From contig OX030966.1 in the NCBI GenBank assembly GCA_943735955.1, positions 5,341,393-5,405,392 on the forward strand: a stretch of 64,000 nt of DNA, given 5' to 3'. The position numbers were made by a program, and so were the translations under genes. Positions 22,929 through 35,977 of the stretch are shown in pieces. The DNA comes from Piscicola geometra. Lineage: Eukaryota; Annelida; Clitellata; Hirudinida; Piscicolidae. The notes below the pieces were generated by a model, which ran no database searches, was not told the DNA's origin, and saw only the letters and a list, made by a program, of their open reading frames with translations. Every line of letters starts with the position of its first letter. Within the stretch, counting starts at the first letter, position 1.

Positions 22929-22934
22929 TTTATT
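22929..22934 (-). terminator. Candidate polyadenylation signal of the serine protease gene
   Basis: AATAAA on the minus strand about 150 nt downstream of the protease stop codon. Confidence 0.5.
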
Positions 22935-23082
22935 ATTCAAATAATCAGACAAGTTACTTTATATAAATTAAATTATATTTAATAATTGTTAAGAAACTAT
23001 GAGTTTCTTTAATTAAAAATATGAATATTTTTTGTTTTAAGACTTTGATGATTTAGAATTTGTCCATTTTGAAATCCGGTTC

Positions 23083-24538
23083 TTATTCAATGATGTGCTT
23101 GGCGATGAAGTCCTTGAAGTAAGAGACTCTGGCATACACTGAAGGGTGTCTGGTACTGCACTGGAAATTAGACATTACGCCCCAAGAAGTCACTCCTGCC
23201 AAGATCCTGTTGCCCTTGTACATGCAAGTCATTGGACCGCCACTGTCTCCCTGCACGATTTGGTTTGTTAAATAGGATTTAAAAATAAATATTAATTACT
23301 TTAAAAATAGTTTCTTCATAATATTGCTTTAAAAATATCTATTAAATAGAAAAGAAATTGTGAACTAACGCTGCAAGATCCGTAGATGGGCTCAAAAGCG
23401 CAAATGTGGCCTGGGTAAATGACGGCAGATGGAAGCGTCTTGCTAGAGCATTCTTGGTTCGAAATAATGTTCATATGAACTTTCATTAGCACGGCTGATT
23501 GAGAAGCAGACTGCGCTGTTGGAGATCACAAGTTTGGGAAGTTTAAAGTTACAACTTTTACAATTATTCTAAACCTAATTAATTTAAAATAACCAAAATC
23601 GAAATTATTGATAATAGAGCTAACTTCTTCCCCATCCACTGAGGTGACATTTAACTCCAGCGAAGGTAAGGTCTTGATCTTCGTTCCAGTATATGGGCTG
23701 AATGGTGGGAGAGAATTTCACAGGCGTCTCGAAGGTCAGAATAGCGAAATCATCAGAGAAGGTTCCGGGACCAGTGTTGTATTTTGGGTGCTGTGAGAGT
23801 AAAAATCATTTTTAAAAGATTTGTTATTCTAAATGTAAAAACTTTTAATATAAAACTTAATGAATATAGGTCATACCATGATTGCTTTGCTGATGTTGAC
23901 TATTTGAGTACCCGCCTGGACCATAGTGCTGTGTTGACCAGCAATTACTCTGAAATCTGTGCCGTTGCTGTAGGGGTGAATAAAACATGCTTTAAAATGA
24001 TGAAAAACGCCATTTTATTTTCGCATGCAAATTAATGCTTTGAATTTCGAACAGATTAAGTTACTAACTATCCCTCCACACAGTGTGCGGCCGTGAAGGC
24101 TTGGTGTTTGCTGATGAGAACAGCACCACAGATGTATCTGTAAGAGCTTCCACTCAACCTCTGCAGCATCAGCTGGTGAGGAAACTCGCCGATCTGAAGT
24201 CAACGATTGTGATTGTAAACTAACAGTTTCGAAACGTTAGATATTTTAATAAATGTTTTCAAGTTATATTAAAAACATAAAAAAAACTAATTTCCTTACC
24301 GCGGCTTCTACTCCATTCATGATGAATGGGTCTGTAATGAGGGCTGCTTCCTCCAGAGGGATGGCTGTGCGGATTGTTAGTGCTCTAGAATAACCTTCAA
24401 GTCACTATTGAGTTTAAACTTTTACAATTCGATTAAAACATCACTTTATTAAAAAACTATCAAAATATAAATTAATGTTAAGAAACCATTGCTGAGCTGG
24501 AGGAGGACAGCGAGGAAGACGATGCAAAAGGACTTCAT
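23083..24538 (-). CDS. Secreted chymotrypsin/elastase-like serine protease (S1 family), complete, seven exons
   Basis: A secreted endopeptidase of the trypsin fold. Exons in transcript order: 24487-24538, 24300-24364, 24069-24193, 23877-23967, 23625-23790, 23370-23515, 23083-23250, in matching phase, giving 270 residues. A signal peptide (MKSFCIVFLAVLLQLSN) and short propeptide precede the mature N-terminus IMNGVEA. The triad is present: TAAHC, DDFAIL and GDSGGP. The residue six before the catalytic Ser (chymotrypsin position 189) is Gly in YGSCS-GDSGG, not Asp, and the 214-216 segment is SWG. Specificity is therefore expected to be chymotrypsin- or elastase-like rather than tryptic. The residue before the mature N-terminus is Phe (ITDPF-IMNG) instead of the usual Arg or Lys. 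Digestion is a likely role but is inferred. Confidence 0.93.
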
Positions 24539-24577
24539 CTCGAGAGTTCTGAGCTTACTGCTCGACGTTTCAATCCT

Positions 24578-24586
24578 CTTTTATAC
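24578..24586 (-). promoter_or_regulatory. TATA box of the serine protease gene
   Basis: GTATAAAAG on the minus strand about 40 nt upstream of the start codon at 24538. It implies a very short 5' UTR, as is common for digestive protease genes. Confidence 0.7.
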
Positions 24587-24840
24587 GCTTTTCAAAACTC
24601 AGCAATAATCTTTGAACTATATAAGACAGATAAAATTTTAATTGTTCTCGATGTTATTATCTGATTATATTCGGTTTATAGATAGTTTTATCGGAAACTT
24701 ATTGTTACATTTCTTAATAAAAAGTGATCTTATCTTATTCTGAAAATTTATCAGAAGTCCAATTGTACAATTGCTCATAAGTATCAATAGGTGGTGTTCT
24801 ATACTCCTGTAATTGTTCTATTTCTTGACTCCTATATTTA

Positions 24841-25212
24841 TACACCTTTCACTGACTCTTCTGTTGACCTTGCTGTTTATAAAATAACTCTCTGTCTTCA
24901 ATCTTAATTTTTTGGGCTTCATCTATGTTTTTCAAGCTAAACCCTGACAATTTTGAGCTCATATATTTCAATAGAAAATCAAAATATTTACTATCCTTTC
25001 CTTCTTTAGTTTTATCTCTAAACCCTTCATCTTCTATACGAAGCCTGGGTTTTATCATCGATTCTAACCTGTCTTTAGCTCTTCATATTCTATCTGTTTA
25101 TAAATCTTGGTATTTTCACATTCGTCGTTTTAAACAGCTTCTTCTTTTCTTGATGATCCTACTTGGAAGCTTCTTGTATCTTCTCAAGTTCTTTCCAGGG
25201 GTAAACAGATAA
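24841..25212 (+). mobile_element. Degenerate LINE reverse-transcriptase fragment
   Basis: Frames read FKLNPDNFELIYFNRKSK, then SSSIRSLGFIIDSNLSLALH, then SWYFHIRRFKQ and, after a frameshift, LLVSSQVLSRG. The last piece overlaps the beginning of the LINE at 22053. The two copies are adjacent parts of the same family. This copy is broken by frameshifts and lacks its 3' end. Confidence 0.8.
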
Positions 25213-25499
25213 AAATCACAAAATTAGCCGTTCATTCATTCATAGTTAGCAAAATTAATACATAATGGACATTTTCGACAACGTTGGACAGTTTTGTGTT
25301 GAATGCATTTGGAGCCTCGAAAGGAGCAGGAGTATGTTGAAGTGAGCAACCTCAAATGGCTCCAGAGGCTTTCGTGCCAAGTGGCGCTGCGGTTCTTGAC
25401 CAGTCTTTGATGCAATTTAAAACTGCAGGTGCAGCTAGCTGACTGGCGTGCCAACGCCCAAAAGTGCGTAGTTATAAGGCAGGGGTAAGCACTCGAATG

Positions 25500-25850
25500 G
25501 AAATTTCTCTCGAGTCAACAACAAAAAACTTGAAAAAAGGGTTTTGGGTTCTCAGTTTAAGGAGCTCTTTAAAGATAAGTGCTTCAACAACTTCCAGAAG
25601 GGTTGGAGCGACACATACATTGAATTTTTCGGGTTCACGCCACGTTTTAATATTCCTCTTTTTATCGCGCAGAATTTTTTTCGTCTAGTATCAATAAACA
25701 TTTTGCGTAATGTGGGGGCAGACAACTACAAGGAGATGGTAGAAGACATTTACAAAATGTACCATAAATTTATATTTAAAATGTTGTTAAAAATATATTT
25801 CTTCATTCCCATCTCTATTTCTTTCTTGACAATTGTGGTGTGGTGAGAAA
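25500..25850 (+). other. Unidentified open frame, protein-like composition
   Basis: An open frame of about 100 codons, including GSQFKELFKDKCFNNFQKGW and EFFGFTPRFNIPLFIAQNFF, ending in a hydrophobic segment. It is not a repeat translation and I recognise no family. It could be a decayed gene or transposon ORF, or an isolated exon. No splice partners were found. Confidence 0.25.
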
Positions 25851-26025
25851 ATATGAGGGCAATTTTTTTTTCATACGTTGGGTGATTCCCTTTCTATCCG
25901 AATACAAAAATAGTAAAACCAATTAAGCATTTTATATGTTCTATTTTTGTTATAAAATGATAATAATAATGGACTTGAACCATTTTAGTTGAAAATTATC
26001 AGATCTATTAAAACCAATTAATCGC

Positions 26026-26120
26026 TATTTCAAGAATTGTGAGACTTTCAAGAATTGTGAGACTTTCAAGAATTGTGAGACTTTCAAGAATTGTGAGACT
26101 TTCAAGAATTGTGAGACTTT
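26026..26120. repeat. 18-bp tandem repeat, five copies
   Basis: Unit CAAGAATTGTGAGACTTT, five nearly perfect head-to-tail copies. Confidence 0.97.
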
Positions 26121-26889
26121 AAATTACTTTATTTACAATTAAATAAAAACTAGAACCATTTGGGTTTATTTTTATTTTTATGCGTTCATCACATAAAATA
26201 ATTGGCAATTTTTATCCATTTTTTTTGCACGGTATTATCGTATCAACAAAAAACAATGTGTAAGCGGCCTAAAAATCCTGAAATATTCCTTTGCTGCACC
26301 TTGTCTTTTTTCTCGTTTTGATTGGACGTCAGCTCTATAGCTCCTCCCTTGTCTGATATTTTCAACCTTATTTGCATATCGACAAGGACATTTAATTTAA
26401 TAAGTACTATGCAATGCATATATTAATAAAATAAAATAAATTGAAATTAAACATCTTTTCAGACCCATTTTAAACTGGTTTAGTGGAGTTTTCCAATTAA
26501 AAGCTACATTTCGTCAATTCTAAGCCTATTTTTTGATATTTTAAACGATTTGTTTATATGGACCACAGTCCAAAGCAGTTCAGCATTGCTTGCTGAGCGC
26601 AATGCAGATTAGCAATGACAATAGAACGTACGCTGAAGAAAATGAAATGCTCTTTTTGGTAAACGTTATATTCGTTCAACCCATTTCAGAAATAGAAAAA
26701 TTTTAACAATAAATAAAAAATATATATGAAGTTTTATCTTTTCTTTCTATTAAAAAAATTGAACATTATATTTTAAAAATATAGTTTGGGTTAGGGTAAG
26801 CATGAGAAAAAATGAATATAAATCTAGTAAATAAATATACTTTCAAAAAAGTACATTTAAATTGTGAAATGTACAAAAATTAAATGAAA

Positions 26890-27075
26890 AGAATCGGATA
26901 ACTGAGTCGGCAAAGACTCTCGGCTTGACCAATAATGAAAGGTCCTAGGTTCAAGTGCAACCAATGCCCTAGTAGTCCAAAGGCGCAAATAAAAATATGC
27001 AGCCTTAATGGCCTGGAAGCCCGTTCGGGTTATACGCCACTATAATAATTCTCGTCATTATTATTATTATTAGAA
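26890..27075 (+). mobile_element. tRNA-derived SINE, family B, copy 2
   Basis: A head with tRNA-like A and B box words (AACTGAGTCGGCAAAGACTC and AGGTTCAAGT) is followed by a body and a tail with CGTTCGGGTTATACGCCACT and then (ATT)n. The tail and head match the antisense copy at 11080-11225. Confidence 0.7.
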
Positions 27076-28384
27076 TCATATAAAGAATTAAAGTTGTAGT
27101 TATGCCTAAACCCGTCAAGCTTTAGGGTTTAGCAGGTGAAAATGTAAAAAAATACAACGACAAAAAGCATTTAACCGACTGACTTATTATTAACAAAATT
27201 GGAAAAAAGTTGTAAACTTTGGTACTTACAAAATAATTATTTGCAGTTATATTTTTCTTTGTTTCTTATTGTGTTTTTTTTAGTTTTCCATTAAAGCCTT
27301 CACATAGTATTAACGAGGAAGATGATGACTAGGACTTTGGTGGTCATGTCAGTGAAAAAATTCTAGAATCAAGTGACAATAAAAATGAGTTTTTTGTTAC
27401 ACGGCTGAGGCCAGTGACACTTAGATTCAAACCAAATGTGTCATTCTTCATTGTATAAAGGTGTTGGCCGGTAAATTAGAACGGTCTTTTTTCATGTCTG
27501 AGATGAGTTCATAAAATTGTGCTGGTTCTCTATTGTCTACAATGCAACACGTGATAATAAACTTTTATTTTATTTTGTATTATTTTTCAATAAGAATTTT
27601 ATGACTAGCAATTCTAGTGGGCTTATACTGTTTTAAGACTTTTATCTTAACGTCAGCAGCATCATCATCAACAGACCCATTTGAAATATTTTTTTGCAGC
27701 ATGAAATTCTCAGTTTTATGCCAAACCCCGGAACAAAACTACATAGAAACAGTGAATAAATTTATTTATTTAAAAAATAAGAAAAAAAAATTTTCTCTTT
27801 AGAATTTGTTAAATATTCATCAAAGCTGATTTTCACTGCTAGACAAAAGCCTCGGGTGAGTCTGAACTATGTGATATGATTTATGTCTAGGCAGCGCATT
27901 CATACAAGAACCGGCAAACAAAATACATTCTTAGTTAAAGTTTGTTCCCTGTTTCTGGTTTTAAAATGTTTTAAATTGCAATAATAAATCAAACAGCTTC
28001 GGAGACTAATGAAGCAAACTTTATTTAAAGCGTTAAGGAAATAAAACGCAACAACTTTTTCAAATTATTTTATGTCACTATAAAAACACAGAAAGAGTAA
28101 AAATCTTATTTTGTTTTTTTTTCTCAACTAATTAAGTTCTCTTAATACGTTATTTACAAGAATCTTCAGTTTTAATTCTCAATGTATTGTCCAAGGCGAC
28201 AGATTCATTCTCTAACAGACACTTCTTTAAAGGAATCAAGAAAATCATTCCAGATCCGTATCTAAGGCATGAGAAGAAAAAAAGGCCCATAAGAATGAAT
28301 AGAAAGTAATCTCGTTAAGCTCCCCAAAAAGAAGATCTCAGTTCATGTTCCAGTTGCTGAAAAACCACGCTATTGTCCATCCCA

Positions 28385-28880
28385 GATAGAAGATTAATTA
28401 CCTCATGCTAAACCAAAGGAAAGATGCAACTGAATCAACATCTCCAAGATCAACAAGCCGGCTTTCAAAAAAAGAGATCCAGCACAGATCAAATTGCAAG
28501 CCTGCGCCTTATTCTGGGGCAATCTGTGGAGTTAGATTCATTTTTCTGTCAACTTCATCGACTTTGAGAAGACGTGTGTCAGTGGGAACTCAGAAACCTC
28601 CTGGAAATTGCTGAGACACTATAGAGTGCCAAGAAAGATTGTCGACATCGTCAGGAAGTCCTATGAGAGAACCAATTGCAGAATCACCCATGGAAAACAA
28701 CTCATTGACGCTTTCCTGGTGAGAACCGGAGTGAGGCAAGGCTGTTTAATATCGTTTTGTTTGTTTCTGCGAATCATAGACTAGATCGTGAAGACTTTGA
28801 CAGACCAGAAGAAGCATGGGATCCAGTGGATACTCCAGAAGCGACTGGACGATCTTGACTTTAACTTCGGCTCTTCTTTC
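28385..28880 (+). mobile_element. Degenerate LINE reverse-transcriptase domain, second clade
   Basis: Across several frameshifts the plus strand reads QAGFQKKRSSTDQIASLRLI, then SSSTLRRRVS-like remnants of the FEKAFDSVDR block, then AFLVRTGVRQGC (the palm motif preceding the active site), NHRLD and RLDDLDF. The catalytic aspartates lie beyond the recognisable end or are lost. Clade uncertain, possibly RTE-like; it differs from the CR1/L2-like copies in this window. Confidence 0.75.
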
Positions 28881-31800
28881 CCACACCTAGCAACAGAAGG
28901 AAGAAAAAATAACACAATTAAAGTAAAGTCCTAGTCAAGATAACAGGCAGAAGTCAAAATTCAGTAAAAATTATTGGCTTAGTGTTGAATATCGTAAAAC
29001 CCTACATTTTTACAAATTTAAAATAATTGATTTTTTTCTAAAATGGTTGAAGATTCTGGGTTTAAAAACTCCAAGTAACGCATATCTTAATTTTTTAAAA
29101 TATAAAACTGGTAGTTTATCATGTGTTTTATTAACACCGCCTTACTTTGACACATTTGAAAGTATTAAAAAAATCGTTTTCAAAATTATTTTTTAGAATT
29201 AGGGATAATTTTTTTATTGAAAATAAGAAAAAACTTTTTCATCCTCTCTCTCTCTATGACAAAATATTTATGATGCAAAAAACTATTCTCGATAGAAAAA
29301 TCTTTTCAAAAATTTAAAATGTACCAAGACTTGAGGCACATAAACATATTTATAAAATGTCTTCGTGAAAGCTAGTCTATTCTCTAGATTCAAGACTAAT
29401 ACCTACTAGAAAAAGGTTTTCTCACTGCTAAAAACTTAAATATTTATTATCAAAAAGTTTCTGTCTGAGTATGGAACTATTTCAAATAGTCTATTTCACT
29501 GAAACCATCAAGATCGATGCAGCATCAGCGCGTCTCTGAAGGCTTATATGATAGAAAATTCCCTTCAGAGTTCAGTAAATAGTTATGCTATTGGGTGTAA
29601 CTTAAAAAATTTATAAATATATGTTTATAGAAGCTTTGATTTCTTTTTTTATGAAATAAAAAAATACAAATAAATATTAGATTTATTATATTAACGTAGT
29701 GGGTTTAAAACCTGTCTTGTTCGCGCCACCTTGAAAACCTAAATGAAAGAAATATTGTATTGCAAACGTAGTTTTGTCATAATTGCTCATGGTTTCAAAT
29801 ACACATATAGCACGCAATTTAAAAGACTATATCGGATGTACATTATATAGGAGGAGAAAAAGATTATAGGATTCATATAAAATACTCAATGCTTAGGGGT
29901 TATTAGCGCAAAGGGACAAGTACTTGAATAGGAATTTCAATATAGAGAAGGGTTCATACTTTTATACGTTTATACACTCCTACTAATATTTTAAATGGTT
30001 TTGTATAACTAAAAAAGATTTATCTCTGCATATAGGAGGTCTATAATCGTTAAATATTCACCTTGAAAATATGGTTTAGACTTCTATCAAATGTACCTAC
30101 TTAAATAAGACTTTAATTGAGAAAAATGTTCTATTTACAAAAAAAATATAATTAATCGTGATTGGCTCGTTTCTGAAAGTGGTTTAAACGGATTTAAATA
30201 TTTAGTTCTTTAGGATTTCAGCTCTAAGCGAATATTTATAAAAAGTTTATAAAAAATATATTTATAGTTAAATGTAATTTTACAATTTTTGAGAGTAGTA
30301 ATTACACTGGTAATATTCACTTGGAAATGTCTTGTAAAGCATCCAACGCCAATATAGTATGGAAAACCTGTGAGCATTTCACTCATTAGAAGACACTCTC
30401 AGAAATCTCTTCATTCGTTCGTAACCAAGGCTGTTTTTAGGTTAGTTGGGATAAATGAATATTTTTTCGAATATTGAATCATCAAAAATGTTTGATTGAA
30501 GGACCACTTTTATTCGATTGATCGATCGGGCAAATAGTCTAAAATCCAGTATTGACTGTTTTAATGTTGAGCATATATGTAGATGGCTATAGCACTTCAC
30601 GAAAATAATTTTTAGAAGTCATTTTTAATAAAATAAATCGTTGAAAAAATTATGTCCGAATACATAGGTCATATAAGTAATTAATTGTAAAATAAATAAA
30701 TAAATTATACTAAATATATTAAACAATTGTGATTTATATTTTTCAAAAAATGTTTAAATCTGTAAATATAATTTCAGGTATTTTGAACTAGCTTGAGGGC
30801 AAGAACTTCAACATGTGGGTAAGAAATTAAAGAATTATTCAACTTTTAAAAAGATTTAAATTATATTAACGTGATTTTTATGCTTTAAAATACCAATATA
30901 TTAGTACATTATTAACTCTCAAATATAAACTTTATTTAAATCTGTTTTTTTTGACATAAATCATCTTAAATTAATAGTATTCGATAAAATCTATATTTAT
31001 TTATATGAATTTCAAATGAGTAATAATAGAAAAGTGTTAAAATACAATTATTAATGGACAAAGAGCTAAGGTTTTATTACATTTTAATATAAAAAATTTA
31101 CGAATTATGAATTCATAGATTCTTATAATTTCGGATGTTTGACAAAAAGATTATTCAAATATGTCCGAAGACTTTATTATTTTCTAAAGTTTTTTGTCGC
31201 TTATGATTCTTCTGGGTATATAATTATTCTTCTATGAATATTTATCGCACATTGAGTTCAAGATCATTTGTCTTTCGATTGAGTATGATTAATATTTGGA
31301 CAAAGAGTTTGTCAAGCCTTTATTCAAATCACCTTTTGAAGGATTAGTTAGATCATTAAATTCAGTCTTCTTCTCGGTTTTAATGTTTTAAATGGAGAAA
31401 TAAAAATAATAATACATGTTTTTATTAAAAATCATCGCTGCCAAAAAAATAAACAAACAAAATCTCAATTTAATTTTAATTTGGTTGATGTTAGGGAATT
31501 TCAGTAATATTTTTCACAAGAAAAGTTAGTGTTTAGGCTGCTTTCCCCCAAACGAACTCACATCTGAGTAGTTGGCAACTAAAGATCGACGTGTTGAGCA
31601 TTTGCGCTTATTCTGCTTCTTCTAGAGAGCTTCGATGGTTTGGGGGTAACTCTGGTCGTTTAATCTTTAAAGTTTTTTTGTATGAATAACCGTTTTAATT
31701 TATCGTACTGTCATCTTCTTCACGTGGAAACGAGCCGAAAGCCCTGCACTTTATGGAAAAAAGAAGAAAAAAAGCGCTTGTGAATCTTCTCCCACTTATA

Positions 31801-32870
31801 CCCAATTAATTATTCGCAGCATCCCCATTCACCATATTCTAGTGAGGTATGAGATGTGATTTGTGAGTGATTTTCATTATTACAGCAGAATATTAGAAAA
31901 ATTAAACTTTTTAAAGATTGTATTCAAAAATATTTCTTAATGAAATTAATCAAAAGATTTTTTCTTCCAGTTAATTAATTCCAAAGTTGAATTAATAAGT
32001 TGAAATTAAAAGTAGAAGAAAAAAACACGGTATCATATGCAATATCTAATTTTCCCTAAAAGCTACCTTAATTTTAAAAAAATAAATTTAGGAAAAACTT
32101 ATTGTTTTTTCTCTTAATTTAAACCAAATTTATTAATATTATCGTAGATATCATAATTCTTTTGACATATTTGAGGTTAAAACACTATGATTGAAAAAAA
32201 GAAGAATTGTTTTTTTCCCAAATTACGGATATGAATTGTTTAACATCTCAAATGTCTATGGCTGCCAATAAGAAATCGTTGAAATAATATTTATATTTTA
32301 GAAAATTGGAAAAAGTAATTATTTAAAAACTTTCGAAGTTTTTACGCTAATAAGATTTTGTGAAACATAATATGTGAAATTAATTAAAATGTGTTATAAG
32401 AAAAAGGTGTTAAGAATATAGTCTAAAGAGTTTTCAATATTTTTCAATCAAGAAAGTTTTTCTTTTTAAAACAATACTTTTATTTTCGAAAATTAAAAAA
32501 AAAACTATTATTTAATATCTCTGAATACTTTGATATTTTACGAAATGCAAGACTTATGTGCTGCTTTGGTACCTGGATATAATCATTAAGTACGCTTTTA
32601 TACTTAACTGCGCATTCACAAAGCTAGGCGCCAAGCGTTAATCCGTTAAAACACTATTAATGAATTTTGAGTTTTCATTAAAATTTTTATTTTAAAGTCA
32701 ACCATGAAATTAATTAACGGACTAATTAACTTCTGTTACATTATACTTCCACTAATCAGTCCATTAATTGGTTAATATGTGCGGTGACTGTGATGTATTT
32801 AGGCATAATTTAAAATGTATAATTCATAAAAAACTAATGGTACAATGAATAGATAAATCTAGCGAGTCGT
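28881..32870. other. Intergenic AT-rich DNA; no gene seen
   Basis: AT-rich with scattered short frames and possible highly decayed retroelement pieces (for example 29050-29620). I could not support any exon or RNA gene. Confidence 0.6.
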
Positions 32871-33215
<345 letters not shown>

Positions 33216-34639
33216 TTTTCTTTCTTTTTTTTCTGTGTATCTGATAGTATAATATCCATATAATTTTTCAATCATGGATGTATCAGCTATAAAATACAAA
33301 CTCTGAGTAGCATTTCCAAAAGCCCAAAAGTACCACATTATTCCTTTCATTATATAAATAAAAGTATGAGATGACTCAAGCAGTGGGCTGGATTGAAGAC
33401 GCCTCAAGAACACACATGAACACTGGATTTGTCGTCAAGTACTTATCGAATAATGTAGACGAAAAGTTATTGACTTGAGTGATATATTCAGGCTTCTAAA
33501 TAATTTATATTGTTTAATTATTTAATAATGTATTTTAATAATTTTAAAATAAAAGATGGAAAACAATGTAAAATCTGATCAAATATAAAATGTTGTTAAA
33601 AATTATATATTTGCATAAAAAAATTGTATTAAAGAATTTAATTGTGAAGAAAATGAAGACTTAAATTTTTTTTCGAATTTTAACAGAAGTTTTAGAATTC
33701 ATCACTCTGAATTTGGAATAACGCCTAAGAAAAACTCTACATAAACATTAGTTTTGCTTTAAAAAAGATTCATTAGGCTCTTGAATGGACAAAAGTTTTT
33801 ATTTAATTTAAACCAGCCCAAAAAACTTCCCAAAAATATAAAAAATTGTATTTAATTAAAAAAAATTAATTCACAAATTTCATCATACTCCTAAACTGAG
33901 CGCACGCACGCGTCGCCAACAGTCAGCTGTTCTGCATGCTGATCATTAATGCTGTACCTAGTCTTGCACACTGGAGTCTTTCAACATTTTTCTCTCTTTT
34001 CACTTTTTTGAGAAAAAAAATATTTATTTGATGTATCATTTTCGAATTATGGCTATCTTTATTATTTATTTATAAAAAAACTCAATTTCATTTCAAATTT
34101 TAAAAGAAATTGTTTTATTTTTTGCTGTTGCAGAAACAGCATAATTCTAATTTACAAGTTTGTAAAAAATATTTTCATTTAAAATCTCTTATTTTATAAT
34201 AAAAAATTCCATGAATAAAAAATGCATTGATAAAATATAAATAAAAAAACAAAACAAAAAGCCATAAATATACTTTGGGCTATTTCCAGGCATTGAACCT
34301 TTTTTCTTGTGAATGCAGTTTTTATTTTACAGCTTTTTTGGACCTAGCTACAGCATTACGCGTTTCAAGGCCTATATCTTTTTATAGCATTTAGGCCGTG
34401 AACAAAATTTTTTTTAACTTTTCTTGGAATGGTTAAAAAAACTTTGATATTTACTCAATGTTGAATAAAAATAATTATATTATATTCACAATTTTATTTT
34501 TCATTCATAGTATACAGAATCTTGTAATTTCTTGTTCGCAGTAAAAAAACTGAAACTATAACAATAATTGTAAAATATAAACAAAGCGAACATTTACTAT
34601 TTAAGTTCTGAACCCACTTTTTATATAAACAAATAATAC

Positions 34640-35003
34640 CAGCATTTTGATCAGGGACGGCGATCTGCTGCAAATTTGGGGGGGGGGGGGGGGGGTTTGG
34701 GGTCCGGACCTTCCCTCCCCCCATTAAAATTTTTTTTAAACTTCGATTTGATACGAATATTTAAGTAAGCAAAGACTAGTTTTGTTTAGACAGCTATTAC
34801 TACACATACTCACAATTTATTACTATATAAACATTCTGTTTTATGCCATGGTTGACGATTATGCTAGTATCGCAAAATGAGTTAAAAAATGTTTTTGTTG
34901 AAAAAAAGGGGGGGGGGGTCTACATTAAGGCGGACCCCCTCACTACCAAAAAGGGGGAGGTCTGGAACTCAAAAGCACATTAGGATCGCCGCCCATGATT
35001 TTG
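34640..35003. mobile_element. MITE-like element with imperfect terminal inverted repeats and G/C tracts
   Basis: The left end has TTTTGATCAGGGACGGCGAT and the right end GGATCGCCGCCCATGATTTT, an imperfect inverted repeat of about 20 bp. Inside are G tracts (34679-34695 and 34909-34918) and GGTCCGGACC / GGCGGACCCCC blocks. The CAGGG-CGGATC-like ends and poly-G interior resemble non-autonomous DNA transposons. There is no transposase gene. Confidence 0.55.
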
Positions 35004-35977
35004 ATTTTTACGAAGTACTAAAATTGGAATATTCAAAGAAATATTAGTTTTCATAGTTTCACCGAAGATCAGCCTAGCTAGGTCGGATTTGCATGTTTAT
35101 CTCATTAAAAGACGGCGAAGGTATTTGCTGATGCAATCAATATCTTTTTTATGATATGTAACTCAAAGCTTTTATTGTCTGGCAGTTATTGGGCCCCTTG
35201 ATTCAGATGTTTAATGTGAAGAATAAAGGATTGTTCGTGGTCAGTCAGACATATAGGCTTGAATGATTCATTGCTTTTTTCAGAAGGACGAAATTATCTT
35301 TTAACCTAAGTGGAAAAAAAATGTATACTTTAAAGGCGGAAAAAAAGCTTTTTAGCAAAGTAGCTATTTCTTCAGATTCAGGAATTGTTGAGTTTTGTTC
35401 AAAAATCTTTTTCAAGTTTCTAAAGTGTGTACATTTTTCTGATTGTTTTATCAAATGTTCTAATGACTTTGAAAATTATTTTTTCCAAGATTTCACATTT
35501 TTTCTTTTGGATCTAAAAACTCAAAATGTTATTTTTGTTTCATGTTTTTTTCTTGACTCATAAATGTTTATTTGTATGATTCCTTTTAACTTAGGTATCT
35601 GCCCAATGCAACGGAAAGCCATCCATTGAATAACAACACATAATGGAAAAGTATAGGAAAAATACTTTTACCTATTTATACGATTAAAGCCAAATCCAAA
35701 TAATTCATTTGATTAAATCCAAATCCAATTCTTAAAACAACGTGTCAAATTAGAATGGAAAAACTATATGTTTGACTAATCAAAGTTTATTTGAAAACCG
35801 GCTCAAGTCTTCAACTTAAATTCTCTGGCTTTATGAAAAGCCAGATCCTTGAGATTCCATTGAGAGAAAGTTTGTGCAAGGTTTATACAGAGCTTTCTAT
35901 GAGTTATCGACACACCCTGAAAGAGAGCTTCAAGTGCCTATCTTGAAAATGTTTTGGAAATATAAATATAAGAATTG

